From Rhodoferax sp. BAB1 (GTDB lineage Bacteria; Pseudomonadota; Gammaproteobacteria; Burkholderiales; Burkholderiaceae_C): a stretch of 64,000 bases of DNA. Positions 34,078 through 45,017 of this stretch are shown here, piece by piece. The position numbers and the translations under genes were made by a program. How positions within the stretch are numbered: position 1 is the stretch's first letter; every line of letters begins with the position of its first letter. The DNA lies in the NCBI RefSeq assembly GCF_013334205.1, contig NZ_CP054424.1:2438001-2502000 (forward strand). Direction: 5' to 3'. The notes under the pieces were generated by a model. It had not been told where the DNA came from, did not search any database, and saw only the letters and a list, made by a program, of their open reading frames with translations.

Positions 34078-35193
34078 TCAGTCGCCAAGGCAGATGCCCA
34101 GGTCGCGCGCGGTCTGTACGGTGTCGCCATCCAGCGGCACGGCCTTCATGCGGCCGGCCACCTCGGTCAGCGGCACGTAGATGACGTTGGGATGGGACAG
34201 CGCCACCATCACACCCGAGTGCCCCTCGTCCAGCGCACGCACGGCCGCCGTGCCGAAACGCTTGGCCGCCAGCCGGTCGAAGGTGGTGGGGCTGCCACCG
34301 CGCAGCAGGTGCCCCAGCACCACCACGCGTGCGTCCTTGCCCGTGCGCTGCGCCAGTTCTCTGGCCACCTGCTCGCCGATGCCGCCCAGGCGCTCGGCGT
34401 GGCCCGCCTCGGCCGCGGCCAGCAGGGCACGCTGGCCCTTGCGGGCTTGCGCGCCTTCGGCCACCACCACCAGCGAGTAGAGGCGGCCGTGGGCCTCGCG
34501 CTCGCGGATGGCGGCCGCCACCTTCTCGATGTCGTACGGGATCTCGGGCATCAGGATGGCATGCGCGCCGCCCGAGATGCCCGCGTGCAGGGCAATCCAG
34601 CCCGCGTAGCGCCCCATCACCTCCACCACCATCACGCGCTGGTGGCTCTCGGCCGTGCTGTGCAGGCGGTCCAGGCACTCGGTGGCAAAGGACACCGCGG
34701 TGTCGAAACCGAAGGTGGTGTGCGTCTTGTCCAGGTCGTTGTCGATGGTCTTGGGCACACCCACCACGCGCAGACCACGCCGGTGCAGCTCGTGGCCGAT
34801 GGTCAGCGTGCCGTCGCCGCCCGCGATGACCAGGGCGTCGATGCCCTCGCGTTGAAAATAGTCCAGGATCTCGCCGGAGCGGTCCACCTCGACCACGCTG
34901 CCGTCGGCCTGGCGCACGGGGAAGTGGAAAGGGTCGCCCTTGTTGGTGGTGCCCAGGATGGTGCCGCCCAGATGGGCAATGCCGCGCACCCGGTCGCGGG
35001 TGAGCAGCTCCACGCCGCCCTGGGCGTAGTGCTGCGGCGCCAGGATGCCGTTGAATCCGTCGCGTATGCCCACGCACTCCCAGCCGCGGTTGGCCGCGGC
35101 CCAGACCACGGAACTGATGACGGCGTTCAGGCCCGGGGCGTCACCGCCCCCGGTGCTGATGGCGATGCGTCGGATGGGCTGTTTCATGGGCAT
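34078..35193 (-). CDS. pfkA: 6-phosphofructokinase
   Basis: About 371 aa. It phosphorylates fructose 6-phosphate to the 1,6-bisphosphate. It has STGGGDAPGLNAVI at the N-terminus, GGDGTLTIG for the phosphoryl donor site, PKTIDNDLDKT with the catalytic Asp, VMGRYAGWIAL, and LRGGSPTTFDRLAAKRFG. The donor-site combination, Gly in GGDG with Lys in PKTIDND, is found in ATP-dependent group III enzymes. PPi-dependent ones have Asp at the first position, so ATP use is likelier but not proven. ATG 35193 (MPMKQ) is used; ATG 35187 is equally possible. A longer start overlaps the hemerythrin gene. Confidence 0.88.
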   Translation of the reverse strand: MPMKQPIRRIAISTGGGDAPGLNAVISSVVWAAANRGWECVGIRDGFNGILAPQHYAQGGVELLTRDRVRGIAHLGGTILGTTNKGDPFHFPVRQADGSVVEVDRSGEILDYFQREGIDALVIAGGDGTLTIGHELHRRGLRVVGVPKTIDNDLDKTHTTFGFDTAVSFATECLDRLHSTAESHQRVMVVEVMGRYAGWIALHAGISGGAHAILMPEIPYDIEKVAAAIREREAHGRLYSLVVVAEGAQARKGQRALLAAAEAGHAERLGGIGEQVARELAQRTGKDARVVVLGHLLRGGSPTTFDRLAAKRFGTAAVRALDEGHSGVMVALSHPNVIYVPLTEVAGRMKAVPLDGDTVQTARDLGICLGD

Positions 35194-35227
35194 CTCGCTG
35201 AGGATCCTGAAATGCCCTGGAGCTGCA

Positions 35228-35719
35228 TCAGGCGCAGGCCTGGCCGGGTTCATGCCCGCAGGACGGCACAGCTGCTTGCGTCGCGGCGGGCGCGCCGTCC
35301 CTGAAAGTCTCGGTCGTGGTGTCGTAGCCCTTTTCCTGCAGGTAGCTCACCAGGCCGGCGTCCATGCTGTTGGCATGCGAGGGAAACCACTCGACCAGGG
35401 CCTCGATCATGCTGCCGATGTATTCCATTTCGCCATTCAGTGCGCGGCGCTCGACTTCCTGCATCACCTGCAACACGCTGGCGTGCTGGCCGAAGTGGCA
35501 AAAGTCGGGCTGGATGCCGCAGGCGAGCATCCAGCGCTCTTCCTGGGCGAAGTGCTCGACGGTGTGCGCCAGCAGTTCCTGGTAGACGGCGAGCTTGCGC
35601 TCCAGGGGGGCGGCCGTGGTCGCGTTCACCAGGGCTATGAACTCCTGGTGGGTGTGGTCGGTGCGCGCGTCACCGAGCACCAGTTCTTCGGTCCAGCTCA
35701 GGGTATGGGTGGCAGACAT
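35228..35719 (-). CDS. Bacteriohemerythrin
   Basis: A 163-aa di-iron oxygen-binding protein. The histidine/carboxylate ligands fall in the family pattern: LSWTEELVLGD and HTHQEF, HTVEHFAQEERWM, HFGQHASVLQ, and WFPSHANSMDAGLV. A short C-terminal extension with two cysteines (SCGHEPGQACA) is not part of the core fold. Such proteins buffer or sense oxygen. It sits between pfk and argH on the same strand, 18 bp from the argH stop, with which it may be co-transcribed. Confidence 0.87.
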   Translation of the reverse strand: MSATHTLSWTEELVLGDARTDHTHQEFIALVNATTAAPLERKLAVYQELLAHTVEHFAQEERWMLACGIQPDFCHFGQHASVLQVMQEVERRALNGEMEYIGSMIEALVEWFPSHANSMDAGLVSYLQEKGYDTTTETFRDGAPAATQAAVPSCGHEPGQACA

Positions 35720-35736
35720 CGTGGCTCTTTCGGGGT

Positions 35737-37194
35737 TCAGAGGGCCGCCAGGCGGGCCTGGTGGCGCTCGATCTGCGCCTTGACCTGGACCGGCGCGGTG
35801 CCGCCCAGGGTGTGGCGCGCGTTGAGCGAGCCGCGCAGCGAGAGCACGTCGTAGACGTCCTTCTCGATGTTCTTGTTGAACTGCTGCAGCACGGTGAGCG
35901 GCAGTTCGGACAGGTCGCAGGCGTGGCTGATGGCGGCCTTCACGGCGTGGGCCACGGTCTCGTGCGCGTCACGGAAGGGCAGGCCCTTTTTGACCAGGTA
36001 GTCGGCCAGGTCGGTGGCGGTGGCGTAGCCCTTGAGGGCGGCCTGTTCCATGGCGGGGGCGTTGACGGTGATGCCGCCTTCGAGCTGGCCGGTTTCTGGA
36101 TTGAGCTGGCCACCCACCATCTCGGTGAAAATGCGCAGCGTGTCCTTCAGGGTGTCCACCGTGTCGAACAGCGGCTCCTTGTCTTCCTGGTTGTCCTTGT
36201 TGTAGGCCAGGGGCTGGCCCTTCATCAGGGTGATCAGACCCATGAGGTGGCCGACCACACGGCCGGTCTTGCCGCGCGCGAGTTCGGGCACGTCCGGGTT
36301 CTTCTTCTGCGGCATGATGGAACTGCCGGTGGTGAAGCGGTCTGCGATTTTGATGAAACCGAAGTTCTGGCTCATCCAGAGGATCAGTTCTTCGCTCAGG
36401 CGGCTGATGTGCACCATGACCAGCGAGGCCGCGGCCGTGAATTCGATGGCGAAGTCGCGGTCGCTCACCGCGTCCAGGCTGTTCTGGCAGACGCAGGCAT
36501 CACCGTTCTCATCCACCATGCCCAGGGTGCGGGCCACGCGCTCGCGGTCCAGCGGGTAGCTCGTTCCCGCCAGGGCGGCTGCCCCGAGGGGCAGGCGATT
36601 GACGCGGCGGCGCACGTCGGCCATGCGCTCGGCGTCGCGCGCGAACATTTCCACATAGGCCAGCATGTGGTGGCCAAAGCTCACGGGCTGGGCCACCTGC
36701 AGGTGGGTGAAACCGGGCAGGATGACGTCCACGTTCTGCCCGGCCACCGTGACCAGGGCTTTCTGCAGGTCGGTCAGCAGGTCGCTGATGAGGTCGATCT
36801 CGGTGCGCAGCCACAGGCGCACGTCGGTGGCCACCTGGTCATTGCGGCTGCGGCCGGTGTGCAGGCGCTTGCCGGCGTCGCCGACCAGCTGGGTCAGGCG
36901 CGCCTCGATGTTGAGGTGCACGTCTTCCAGGTCCAGCTTCCACTCGAACTTGCCGGTCTCGATCTCGGCCACGATCTGGGCCATGCCGTCGCGGATGGCG
37001 GCCAGGTCGGCCGCGCCGATGATGCCCTGGGCGGCCAGCATCTCGGCGTGCGCCAGGCTGCCCGTGATGTCGGCATGCCACAGGCGTTTGTCGAAAAAGA
37101 CGCTGGCCGTGTAACGCTTGACCAGATCGCTCATGGGCTCGGAGAACAGCGCCGACCAGGCTTGTGATTTCTTGTCGAGTTGGTTTTGTGACAT
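35737..37194 (-). CDS. argH: Argininosuccinate lyase
   Basis: 485 aa. The last enzyme of arginine biosynthesis, splitting argininosuccinate into arginine and fumarate. It has the fumarase/aspartase superfamily signature [16 protein letters not shown] with the flexible catalytic loop, plus [49 protein letters not shown] and [19 protein letters not shown]. The length is close to the usual 460-490 aa. It is divergent from the AlgZ/AlgR-like genes, an arrangement also seen near algR in other beta- and gamma-proteobacteria. Confidence 0.96.
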   Translation of the reverse strand: MSQNQLDKKSQAWSALFSEPMSDLVKRYTASVFFDKRLWHADITGSLAHAEMLAAQGIIGAADLAAIRDGMAQIVAEIETGKFEWKLDLEDVHLNIEARLTQLVGDAGKRLHTGRSRNDQVATDVRLWLRTEIDLISDLLTDLQKALVTVAGQNVDVILPGFTHLQVAQPVSFGHHMLAYVEMFARDAERMADVRRRVNRLPLGAAALAGTSYPLDRERVARTLGMVDENGDACVCQNSLDAVSDRDFAIEFTAAASLVMVHISRLSEELILWMSQNFGFIKIADRFTTGSSIMPQKKNPDVPELARGKTGRVVGHLMGLITLMKGQPLAYNKDNQEDKEPLFDTVDTLKDTLRIFTEMVGGQLNPETGQLEGGITVNAPAMEQAALKGYATATDLADYLVKKGLPFRDAHETVAHAVKAAISHACDLSELPLTVLQQFNKNIEKDVYDVLSLRGSLNARHTLGGTAPVQVKAQIERHQARLAAL

Positions 37195-37305
37195 GGCGGG
37201 CGGGCGTTTAAGGCAAAGGTGGGCAGGGCTGGCGTGATAGCCATTGTGCGACCACGGTCATTTCACCAATAATGGGGGCGGCCCCAGGGCCGATCCCCAT
37301 CATCC

Positions 37306-38343
37306 ATGAAAGACACCCAGATTTTATCGGCCTTCCAGGAGCTGGCTCCGGAAAGCCCGGCCAGCGCCGCGCCCGCCGTACTCCTGTACGACGCCTGCCA
37401 GGTGGGCGTGGCCCTGCGCGCCGTGCTTTTCGTGGAGGCCGTGGTGGCCGTGGGTGCCATGTACGGCACCAGCACGGCGCTGGACTGGATCGTGCGCCTG
37501 GCCCTGCTGACCGGCAGTGCCCTGCCCGCCACGGTGTTCTGGCTGGTCGTGGCCTGCCTGTTCAAACAACCCCTGGGGCGCCTGCCGCGCCCGGCCCAGT
37601 ACGCCGCGGGCGTGCTGCTGGGCGCGCTGGCCGGTCTCTACGGCTGCGGCATGCTTTTGCTGGCCGGCCTGCTCAGCCCCGCGCCCTGGCTGGCCAGTGC
37701 CAGCAGCGGCGCCCTGCTGGCCGGCGTGCTGGTGGCCGTGCTGGCCCTGCGCGCGCGCGGGCGCATGCCGGCCGATACGGCGGCGCGCCTGTCCGAGCTG
37801 CAGTCGCGCATCCGGCCCCATTTCCTCTTCAACACCCTCAATAGCGCGATTGCCCTGGTGCGCGCCGAACCGGCCAAGGCCGAGGCCCTGCTGGAAGACC
37901 TGAGCGACCTGTTCCGCCATGCCCTGGTCGACCAGGGCGAATCGGTCACGCTGGGCGACGAGATCGCGCTGGCGCGGCGTTACCTGGACATCGAGCAGGT
38001 GCGCTTCGGTGACCGCCTGCAGCTCGAATGGGCCCTCGACCCGCGAGCCGACGGCGCCCGCCTGCCGCCCCTGCTGCTGCAGCCGCTGCTGGAAAACGCC
38101 GTGCGCCACGGCGTGGAACCCAGCCCCAGCGGGGCGCAGGTGCGCATCTCCACCCAGCGCCGCGGCTCCACCGTGGTGATCAAGGTGACCAACACCGTGC
38201 CATCCGGCCCGGGCCCACACGGCCACGGCGTGGCGCTGGACAATGTACGCGACCGCCTGCGCCTGCTGCACGACGTGCAATGCAGCTTCCAGACCATCCA
38301 CAAGGACGGCATCTACCAGGTGCGCATGGAGGTGCCGGCATGA
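37306..38343 (+). CDS. LytS/AlgZ-type sensor histidine kinase
   Basis: 345 aa. The N-terminal half has four predicted membrane helices (around residues 38-150). The kinase half has the His_kinase family phosphoacceptor motif RIRPHFLFNTLNSA and the ATP-binding N box LLLQPLLENAVRHG, followed by a GHGVALDNVRDRL glycine region. No extracytoplasmic sensor domain is seen, so the signal is probably read in the membrane. It is paired with the LytTR response regulator that starts 31 bp downstream. The algZ/fimS-like assignment rests on architecture and on the neighbouring argH. Confidence 0.88.
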   Translation: MKDTQILSAFQELAPESPASAAPAVLLYDACQVGVALRAVLFVEAVVAVGAMYGTSTALDWIVRLALLTGSALPATVFWLVVACLFKQPLGRLPRPAQYAAGVLLGALAGLYGCGMLLLAGLLSPAPWLASASSGALLAGVLVAVLALRARGRMPADTAARLSELQSRIRPHFLFNTLNSAIALVRAEPAKAEALLEDLSDLFRHALVDQGESVTLGDEIALARRYLDIEQVRFGDRLQLEWALDPRADGARLPPLLLQPLLENAVRHGVEPSPSGAQVRISTQRRGSTVVIKVTNTVPSGPGPHGHGVALDNVRDRLRLLHDVQCSFQTIHKDGIYQVRMEVPA

Positions 38344-38374
38344 GTGTCACGGTGCGCAGCACGGAGGTTTTCTC

Positions 38375-39124
38375 ATGAGCATGGGTCTGCGCACGCTCAT
38401 CGTCGACGACGAGTCCCTGGCCCGCAGCCGCCTGCGCACCCTGCTGGGCGACTGCAAGGCGCCGCTGATCAGCATCGAAGGCGAGGCCGCCAACGCCACC
38501 CAGGCCATCGAACTGCTGCGCCGCCAGCCCTATGACCTGGCCCTGCTGGACATCCACATGCCCGGCGCCGACGGCCTGACGCTGGCGCAGACCCTGCGCA
38601 GCCTGCCGCACCCCCCGGCCGTGATCTTCGTGACGGCGCACGCCGAACACGCTGTGCAGGCTTTCGAACTGGAGGCGGTGGACTACCTGACCAAGCCGGT
38701 GCGGCTGGAGCGCCTGCAGCAGGCCCTGCAGAAGGTGGAACGGCTGCTGCGCGGCCGCCAGGAGGCCGGCACGGCGGCGCCCGAAGAGGTGCTGCTGATC
38801 CAGGAACGCGGGCGGACCGAGCGCGTGCCCCTGGCCGAGGTGCTGTACTTCAAGGCCGAGCTCAAGTACGTCACCGTGCGCACGGCGGCCAAGACCTACA
38901 TCCTGGATGGCGCCCTGAGCGAGCTGGAGGAAAAGTACGCCCTGCGTTTCATGCGGGTGCACCGCAATGCCCTGGTGGCCCGGCGGGCCGTGCGGGCGCT
39001 GGAGAAACACTACGACCCCGAGGAGGGCGAGGGCTGGGCGGTGCGCCTGAGCGGCACGGACGAACTGCTCTCGGTCTCGCGCCGGCAGCTGAGCGCCGTG
39101 CGCGAGGCCATCGCCGCCAACTGA
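38375..39124 (+). CDS. algR: LytTR-family response regulator, AlgR-like
   Basis: 249 aa. The receiver domain contains IVDDESLAR, the phosphoacceptor Asp in LALLDIHMPGADG, VTAHAEHAVQAFE and a YLTKPVR lysine. The C-terminal LytTR DNA-binding domain has VLYFKAELKYVTVRT and the closing FMRVHRNALVARRAV stretch. ATG 38375 has GGAGG 8 bp upstream; the longer open frame from 38243 lies inside the kinase gene. It is the cognate regulator of the kinase at 37306-38343. Target genes are not visible here. Confidence 0.9.
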   Translation: MSMGLRTLIVDDESLARSRLRTLLGDCKAPLISIEGEAANATQAIELLRRQPYDLALLDIHMPGADGLTLAQTLRSLPHPPAVIFVTAHAEHAVQAFELEAVDYLTKPVRLERLQQALQKVERLLRGRQEAGTAAPEEVLLIQERGRTERVPLAEVLYFKAELKYVTVRTAAKTYILDGALSELEEKYALRFMRVHRNALVARRAVRALEKHYDPEEGEGWAVRLSGTDELLSVSRRQLSAVREAIAAN

Positions 39125-39781
39125 TTACTGACGGATCACGTCGGCGCCGGCCGGCGGCTTGAAGCGGAAGGTCTCGGGCGGCAGGCTCACATTGAGCTGC
39201 ACACGGCTGAAGCTCAGCAGGGATCGCTGGCCGAAGCTGTCGACGATCTCCAGCGCGGCCAGTTCGGCCGTCTTCTTGCCGCCCTGCTCCACCTCGCGCA
39301 GGCCCACACGCACGCTCTGCACCTGGCCGTCGCGCGCACGCGGTGTCGCCACCACCCACTGCAGGCCCTCGCGCTCGGGCCCGTTGGCCAGCTGGTAGTC
39401 GGCCTGCAGGGCCCGCATGTCGGGCGCCGCAGCGATCAGCGCGGCCGGCGTGCTACCCAGGGCACTGGCCTGCGAGCGCGCCGTCACCTGGTTCAGGTCC
39501 AGGTCATGCAACCAGAGGGTCTGGCCATCGGCCACGATGGTCTGGGCCAGGGGTTTGCCGTAGACGAAGCGGAAACGCCCGGGACGCTGGAACTCGAAGG
39601 TCCCGCTGGAGTTGCGCGTGCGTGCCACCTGGCCCTCGCGTGGCGGCGCCGTCACCACCTGGGTGAATTCGGCGCGACCGCTGGAGGCGGTCTTGAGGAA
39701 AAGCTCGAGCGCACCCAGGCCATCGGCCCGGGCCGCCATGGCGCAGACAGCTATCGAAAGAATAGCAAACAGTTTTTTCAT
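39125..39781 (-). CDS. lolA: Outer-membrane lipoprotein carrier protein LolA
   Basis: About 218 aa, a periplasmic chaperone that carries lipoproteins from LolCDE to LolB. ATG 39781 begins a signal peptide (MKKLFAILSIAVCAMAARA). LolA features are FTQVV, SSGTFEFQRPGRFRFVYGKPLAQTIVADGQTLWLHDLDLNQVT and a late FRFKPPAGADVIRQ. The GTG at 39790 is in frame but lies across the ftsK stop, so the ATG is preferred. It follows ftsK directly (5 bp between the ftsK stop and this ATG), a common beta-proteobacterial arrangement. Confidence 0.93.
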   Translation of the reverse strand: MKKLFAILSIAVCAMAARADGLGALELFLKTASSGRAEFTQVVTAPPREGQVARTRNSSGTFEFQRPGRFRFVYGKPLAQTIVADGQTLWLHDLDLNQVTARSQASALGSTPAALIAAAPDMRALQADYQLANGPEREGLQWVVATPRARDGQVQSVRVGLREVEQGGKKTAELAALEIVDSFGQRSLLSFSRVQLNVSLPPETFRFKPPAGADVIRQ

Positions 39782-39786
39782 GGGGT

Positions 39787-42132
39787 TCACTCCGCGCGCG
39801 CCGGCACCAGGATGTCGCGCTGGCCGTTGGTGCTCATGGCGCTGACGAGACCCGCCTTTTCCATGTCTTCCACCAGGCGTGCCGCGCGGTTGTAGCCGAT
39901 CTTCAAATGGCGCTGTACCAGCGAGATGCTGGCCTTGCGGTTCTTCAGGACGATTTCCACCGCCTGGTCGTACATGGGGTCCTTCTCGCCACTGGGGCCG
40001 CCTTCGCCCAGCGGGCCGTCCTCGCCATCGACCGTGCCGCCTTCGAGCACGCCCTCGATGTAATCAGGCTCGCCCTGGCTCTTGAGGTACTTCACCACAC
40101 GGTGCACTTCCTCGTCGCTGACAAAGGCGCCGTGCACACGGATGGGCAGGCCGGTGCCGCTGGCCATGTAGAGCATGTCGCCCATGCCCAGCAGGGCCTC
40201 GGCACCCATCTGGTCCAGGATGGTGCGGCTGTCGATCTTGCTGCTGACCTGGAAGGCGATGCGGGTGGGGATGTTGGCCTTGATCAGGCCGGTGATCACG
40301 TCCACGCTGGGGCGCTGGGTGGCCAGGATCAGGTGGATGCCGGCGGCGCGCGCCTTCTGCGCCAGGCGGGCGATGAGTTCTTCGATCTTCTTGCCCACCA
40401 CCATCATCAGGTCGGCCAGCTCGTCGATGACCACCACGATGTGCGGCAGCCGGTCCAGCGGCTCAGGCGCCTCGGGTGTCAGGCTGAAGGGGTTGTAGAT
40501 GAACTGTTCCCTGGCCTTGGCCTCGTCGATCTTGTGGTTGTAGCCGGCCAGGTTGCGCACGCCCAGCTTGCTCATGAGTTTGTAACGGCGCTCCATCTCG
40601 GCCACGCACCAGGTCAGGCCATGCGCGGCCTGTTTCATGTCGGTCACCACGGGGGCCAGCAGGTGCGGGATGCCTTCGTAGACCGACATCTCCAGCATCT
40701 TGGGGTCGATCATGAGCAGGCGCACGTCACGCGCCTCGGCCTTGTACAGCAGGCTCAAAATCATGGCGTTGATGCCGACCGACTTGCCCGAGCCGGTGGT
40801 ACCGGCCACCAGCACGTGCGGCATCTTGGCCAGGTCGGCCACCACCGGGTTGCCCACGATGTCCTTGCCCAGGCCCATGGTCAGCATGGACTTGGCCTCG
40901 TTGTAGACCTGCGAACCCAGGATCTCGGACAGCTTGATGGACTGGCGCTTGGCATTGGGCAGCTCCAGCGCCATGAAGTTCTTGCCCGGGATGGTCTCGA
41001 CCACACGGATGGACACCAGGCTCAGGGAGCGCGCCAGGTCCTTGGCCAGGCCCACGATCTGCGAGCCCTTGACGCCGGTGGCGGGTTCGATCTCGTAGCG
41101 CGTGATCACCGGGCCGGGCTGGGCCAGCACCACACGCACCTCGACGCCGAAGTCCTTGAGCTTCTTCTCGATCATGCGGCTGGTCATCTCCAGCGTTTCG
41201 GGCGCCACGGTTTCCTGCCGAGTCTGCGCGCCGTCGAGCAGGTCGACCTGGGGCAGCTTGGAGTCGGGCATGTCGCTGAACAGCGGCTTCTGGCGCTCCT
41301 TGGCCACGCGCGTGCTCTGCGGCACCTCCACCAGCACCGGCTCGATCAGCACGGGCGGCGTGTGGTGTTCGATGAAGTCCTCGCGCTCCTCCAGCACGCC
41401 CTCCTCGCGCTCGCGGGCGGCCTGCTGGCCCAGGGCCAGGTCCTGCGCCATTTCGCGGCGTGCGCGGCGCGATTCGAGAAAACCGTGGACCCAGCCGCCG
41501 ATGCGCTCGGCCACATGGCCCCAGGAAAAACGGAACACCAGGCCCATGGCCAGCACCCACAGGCCGATGGCCAGCAGCGCCGAGCCGGTGACACCCAGCC
41601 AGCGCACCGCCAGCGGCCCGACCAGATACCCCAGCACGCCACCGGCATGCCCCGGCAGGCGCGGCTCCAGGCTGTAGAAACGTGCCCACTCGATCGCCGT
41701 GCTGGCCAGCATCAGCAGGGCCAGGCCGACCCAGAAACTGGCGCGGCTGGCCACGAAGCGCGCCAGCCACGAAGGGGAGCTTGCAGGTTCGACAGGCAAT
41801 TCCGGGCCGCGCAGCCAGCGCGCCAGCGCCGACAGCCAGCCCCGCACCGCCGCAGCAAAACACCACCAGACCGAGAAGCCGAAGAGGTAGTAGCTGGCAT
41901 CGGCCAGCCAGGCGCCGAGCTGGCCACCCCGGTTGCGCACGGGGGCGCCGTCACCCGAGGTGGATCCGGCGGCATCGAGCAGGTTGTGACTGCTCAGGAC
42001 CAGCAGCCAGTAGGCCAACAGCACGAAACTGATGAAAAGCAGCACCTCGCCTGCGAAGCGGCCGCGGCCGGAGCGCGAAGGCGCCGCGGCGCCGGAGTCT
42101 TCGGAATTGAGCGTGTGGAGTCGGTAGGTCAT
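39787..42132 (-). CDS. ftsK: DNA translocase FtsK
   Basis: 781 aa, the septal DNA pump that clears chromosomes before division. Four N-terminal membrane helices (about residues 28-200) are followed by a fairly short linker. The RecA-like motor has Walker [13 protein letters not shown] and Walker [13 protein letters not shown]. The C-terminal gamma winged helix reads [32 protein letters not shown] and would recognise KOPS. The length is typical for the short-linker beta-proteobacterial form. It heads the lolA transcription unit and is separated from the upstream Crp/Fnr gene by a terminator. Confidence 0.96.
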   Translation of the reverse strand: MTYRLHTLNSEDSGAAAPSRSGRGRFAGEVLLFISFVLLAYWLLVLSSHNLLDAAGSTSGDGAPVRNRGGQLGAWLADASYYLFGFSVWWCFAAAVRGWLSALARWLRGPELPVEPASSPSWLARFVASRASFWVGLALLMLASTAIEWARFYSLEPRLPGHAGGVLGYLVGPLAVRWLGVTGSALLAIGLWVLAMGLVFRFSWGHVAERIGGWVHGFLESRRARREMAQDLALGQQAAREREEGVLEEREDFIEHHTPPVLIEPVLVEVPQSTRVAKERQKPLFSDMPDSKLPQVDLLDGAQTRQETVAPETLEMTSRMIEKKLKDFGVEVRVVLAQPGPVITRYEIEPATGVKGSQIVGLAKDLARSLSLVSIRVVETIPGKNFMALELPNAKRQSIKLSEILGSQVYNEAKSMLTMGLGKDIVGNPVVADLAKMPHVLVAGTTGSGKSVGINAMILSLLYKAEARDVRLLMIDPKMLEMSVYEGIPHLLAPVVTDMKQAAHGLTWCVAEMERRYKLMSKLGVRNLAGYNHKIDEAKAREQFIYNPFSLTPEAPEPLDRLPHIVVVIDELADLMMVVGKKIEELIARLAQKARAAGIHLILATQRPSVDVITGLIKANIPTRIAFQVSSKIDSRTILDQMGAEALLGMGDMLYMASGTGLPIRVHGAFVSDEEVHRVVKYLKSQGEPDYIEGVLEGGTVDGEDGPLGEGGPSGEKDPMYDQAVEIVLKNRKASISLVQRHLKIGYNRAARLVEDMEKAGLVSAMSTNGQRDILVPARAE

Positions 42133-42140
42133 GTAGACAG

Positions 42141-42172
42141 AAAAAGGGCGCCTTCACGCGAGGTGAAGCGCC
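42141..42172 (-). terminator. Rho-independent terminator of the Crp/Fnr-type regulator gene
   Basis: On the minus strand, GGCGCTTCAC / CTCGC / GTGAAGGCGCC forms a stem (one bulged base) followed directly by CCTTTTTC. It lies between the end of the regulator gene (42177) and the ftsK start (42132). Confidence 0.75.
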
Positions 42173-42176
42173 GCAT

Positions 42177-42854
42177 TCAGCGCGGCTTGGAGCGGCGTTC
42201 CTTGACGAGCATGGCGCCGCCCTCGAGCGGGGTCACGAAGCCCTGCTCCTCGAAATCCTTCATGACGCGGCTGACCATCTCGCGCGAGGCGCCCACCATC
42301 TTGGCGATATCCTGGCGCGAGAGCTTGTCATGGATGGTCATGTCGCCCTGCGGACTGGCCTTGGCGGCATCCAGCAGCACATTGGCCACGCGGCCATAGA
42401 CACTCATCAGGGCCAGCGAGCCGATCTTGCGGTCGGCGTGGCGCAGGCGCTGCACCAGGCCGCGCATGATGCCGTAGGCCATCGGGGCGCTCTCGGCCAG
42501 GCTGCGCAGGAACTCGGACCGGCCCAGCTCCAGCACGTCGGTCTGGGTCTCGGCTTCCACCGAGGCGGAGTGCACGTCGTTGTCGATCAGGCTCATCTCG
42601 CCGAAGTAGTCGCCCGACTGCAGGGTGGCCAGGATGACTTCGCGCCCGTTGCCGGTGTCGGTCATGAGCACGCGGGCACGCCCCGAGAGGATGATGGACA
42701 GGGCGTCCGATTTTTCCCCTTGCTGGACGATGCGTTCCCCGCGCTTGACGCGGCGCTTCACCACCGCAGCCGCGAGCGCATGCAGCTGGTCGTCCGACAG
42801 CATGGAAAACAGCGGAACCCGGCGCAACAAATCCTGATTGGTCAGCATTGACAT
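42177..42854 (-). CDS. Crp/Fnr-family transcriptional regulator
   Basis: 225 aa if started at ATG 42854 (MSMLTNQDLLRRVPLFSML), the usual N-terminus of this beta-proteobacterial subgroup; in-frame ATGs at 42878 and 42890 are possible. The cyclic-nucleotide-binding fold contains RGERIVQQGEKSDALSIILSGRARVL and GDYFGEMSLIDNDVHSASVEA. The C-terminal helix-turn-helix is LSRQDIAKMVGASREMVSRVMKDFEEQGFV. There is no Fnr-type cysteine cluster, so it is not an oxygen sensor of that kind. Divergent from trxB. The effector is unknown. Confidence 0.88.
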   Translation of the reverse strand: MSMLTNQDLLRRVPLFSMLSDDQLHALAAAVVKRRVKRGERIVQQGEKSDALSIILSGRARVLMTDTGNGREVILATLQSGDYFGEMSLIDNDVHSASVEAETQTDVLELGRSEFLRSLAESAPMAYGIMRGLVQRLRHADRKIGSLALMSVYGRVANVLLDAAKASPQGDMTIHDKLSRQDIAKMVGASREMVSRVMKDFEEQGFVTPLEGGAMLVKERRSKPR

Positions 42855-42856
42855 AG

Positions 42857-44072
<1,216 letters not shown>

Positions 44073-44099
44073 CCGTTTTGAAGAAAGCGAAGTGTCCTC

Positions 44100-44333
44100 A
44101 TGGCACGCGTCTGTCAAGTAACGGGTAAAGGCCCGATGGTCGGAAACAATGTTTCCCACGCCAACAACAAAACCAAGCGCCGGTTCCTGCCGAACCTGCA
44201 ATATCGCCGTTTCTGGGTCGAGACCGAGAACCGCTGGGTCCGCCTGCGCGTGTCCGGCGCCGCCCTGCGTCTGATCGACAAGAATGGTATCGACTCCGTG
44301 CTCGCCGACCTGCGCGCACGTGGCCAAGCTTAA
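44100..44333 (+). CDS. rpmB: 50S ribosomal protein L28
   Basis: 77 aa, a large-subunit ribosomal protein. The sequence [23 protein letters not shown] and the segment [16 protein letters not shown] are diagnostic. The length is standard. It forms a two-gene operon with rpmG, 11 bp downstream. The cysteine-containing N-terminus has a single Cys (ARVCQV) rather than the full CxxC zinc ribbon, which is normal for many proteobacterial L28 proteins. Confidence 0.97.
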   Translation: MARVCQVTGKGPMVGNNVSHANNKTKRRFLPNLQYRRFWVETENRWVRLRVSGAALRLIDKNGIDSVLADLRARGQA

Positions 44334-44344
44334 GGAGCTGAATC

Positions 44345-44515
44345 ATGGCAACCAAAGGCGGACGCGAAAAGATCAAGCTGGAATCCACGGCCGGCACCGG
44401 TCACTTCTACACGACCAGCAAGAACAAGAAGACCATGCCCGAGAAGATGGCGATCATGAAGTTTGATCCCAAGGCTCGCAAGCATGTGGAATACAAGGAA
44501 ACCAAGCTGAAGTAA
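44345..44515 (+). CDS. rpmG: 50S ribosomal protein L33
   Basis: 56 aa, too short for many gene finders. [20 protein letters not shown] and [15 protein letters not shown] match the family, and the end [11 protein letters not shown] is typical. AAGGAG at 44332-44337 precedes ATG 44345, partly overlapping the rpmB stop. There are no CxxC motifs, so this is the zinc-free C-minus form. A strong terminator follows at 44536. Confidence 0.96.
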   Translation: MATKGGREKIKLESTAGTGHFYTTSKNKKTMPEKMAIMKFDPKARKHVEYKETKLK

Positions 44516-44535
44516 TTCAGCCCGGCTCCCGACCG

Positions 44536-44560
44536 AAAGCCCGCCTCGTGCGGGCTTTTC
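44536..44560 (+). terminator. Rho-independent terminator after rpmG
   Basis: AAAGCCCGC / CTCGT / GCGGGCTTT followed by TTC: a perfect 9-bp stem with a short T-run, 21 bp after the rpmG stop. Confidence 0.9.
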
Positions 44561-44605
44561 TGTTTCCGGCACCAGGACAAGACCCTGAGGGGATAGGTGT
44601 TGAAT

Positions 44606-44634
44606 ATTGTAATGAGAATTATTCTCATTACAAT
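44606..44634 (+). promoter_or_regulatory. Fur box (perfect 29-bp palindrome)
   Basis: ATTGTAATGAGAAT, central T, ATTCTCATTACAAT: perfect 14-bp arms. The core AATGAGAATTATTCTCATT is the classical Fur-box form. It is 46 bp upstream of the small gene at 44681 and thus well placed to repress the two-gene operon 44681-46250 when iron is plentiful. Confidence 0.85.
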
Positions 44635-44680
44635 CAACGCACGGTTGCACCGCAATCACCCCACCCCGTCTGGAGAGCCC

Positions 44681-45004
44681 ATGTCCTGTGCCGACAACGA
44701 CCTGAACCCGCCCTGCCTGGAAGCCCTGGTGGCCGGCACCTTCGCCCTGATGACCTGCTGGGCCGCCCCGGCCGGCGACGCCAAACTGCCCAGCAGCCGC
44801 CAGCGCACGCTGATGGCACGCAAGATCGTCTCGAATCTCTTTTTCCTCAAGAACCATCCGCACGCCAGCCCCGGCCTGCGCCAGGTCATGGCCCGCCCCC
44901 ACGAACGCTGGGTGCTGCTGACCGAATCGGCTGGCGACGGCTCGGTGGTCACCCGCGCCTCGGACCCGCTGGCCGCCCTGCCCGGCGGCGGCCTGCTGCA
45001 TTGA
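44681..45004 (+). CDS. Small conserved hypothetical protein, Fur-box-controlled
   Basis: 107 aa from ATG 44681 (GGAGA at 44672-44676); an in-frame start at 44597 would read through the Fur box and is rejected. Soluble; the notable parts are an N-terminal cysteine pair (MSCADNDLNPPC), a helical stretch AGTFALMTCWAAPAG and the RKIVSNLFFLKNHPHASPGLRQVMARPHERW region. I do not recognise a named domain. The downstream DUF2325 gene starts 13 bp later with its own strong SD. Expression under iron limitation is inferred from the palindrome upstream. Confidence 0.7.
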   Translation: MSCADNDLNPPCLEALVAGTFALMTCWAAPAGDAKLPSSRQRTLMARKIVSNLFFLKNHPHASPGLRQVMARPHERWVLLTESAGDGSVVTRASDPLAALPGGGLLH

Positions 45005-45017
45005 GGAGGCGCGTCCC

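Noticed and set aside
37000-37300. tRNA genes anywhere in the window, including the argH upstream gap
   Set aside because: No cloverleaf with a recognisable T-loop (GTTCGA-type) and acceptor stem was seen; the GTTCG match at 34004 belongs to the inverted repeat.
39907-42399. Long plus-strand open frame opposite ftsK
   Set aside because: Antisense shadow of ftsK with typical His/Gln/Ala-rich composition and no recognisable motif.
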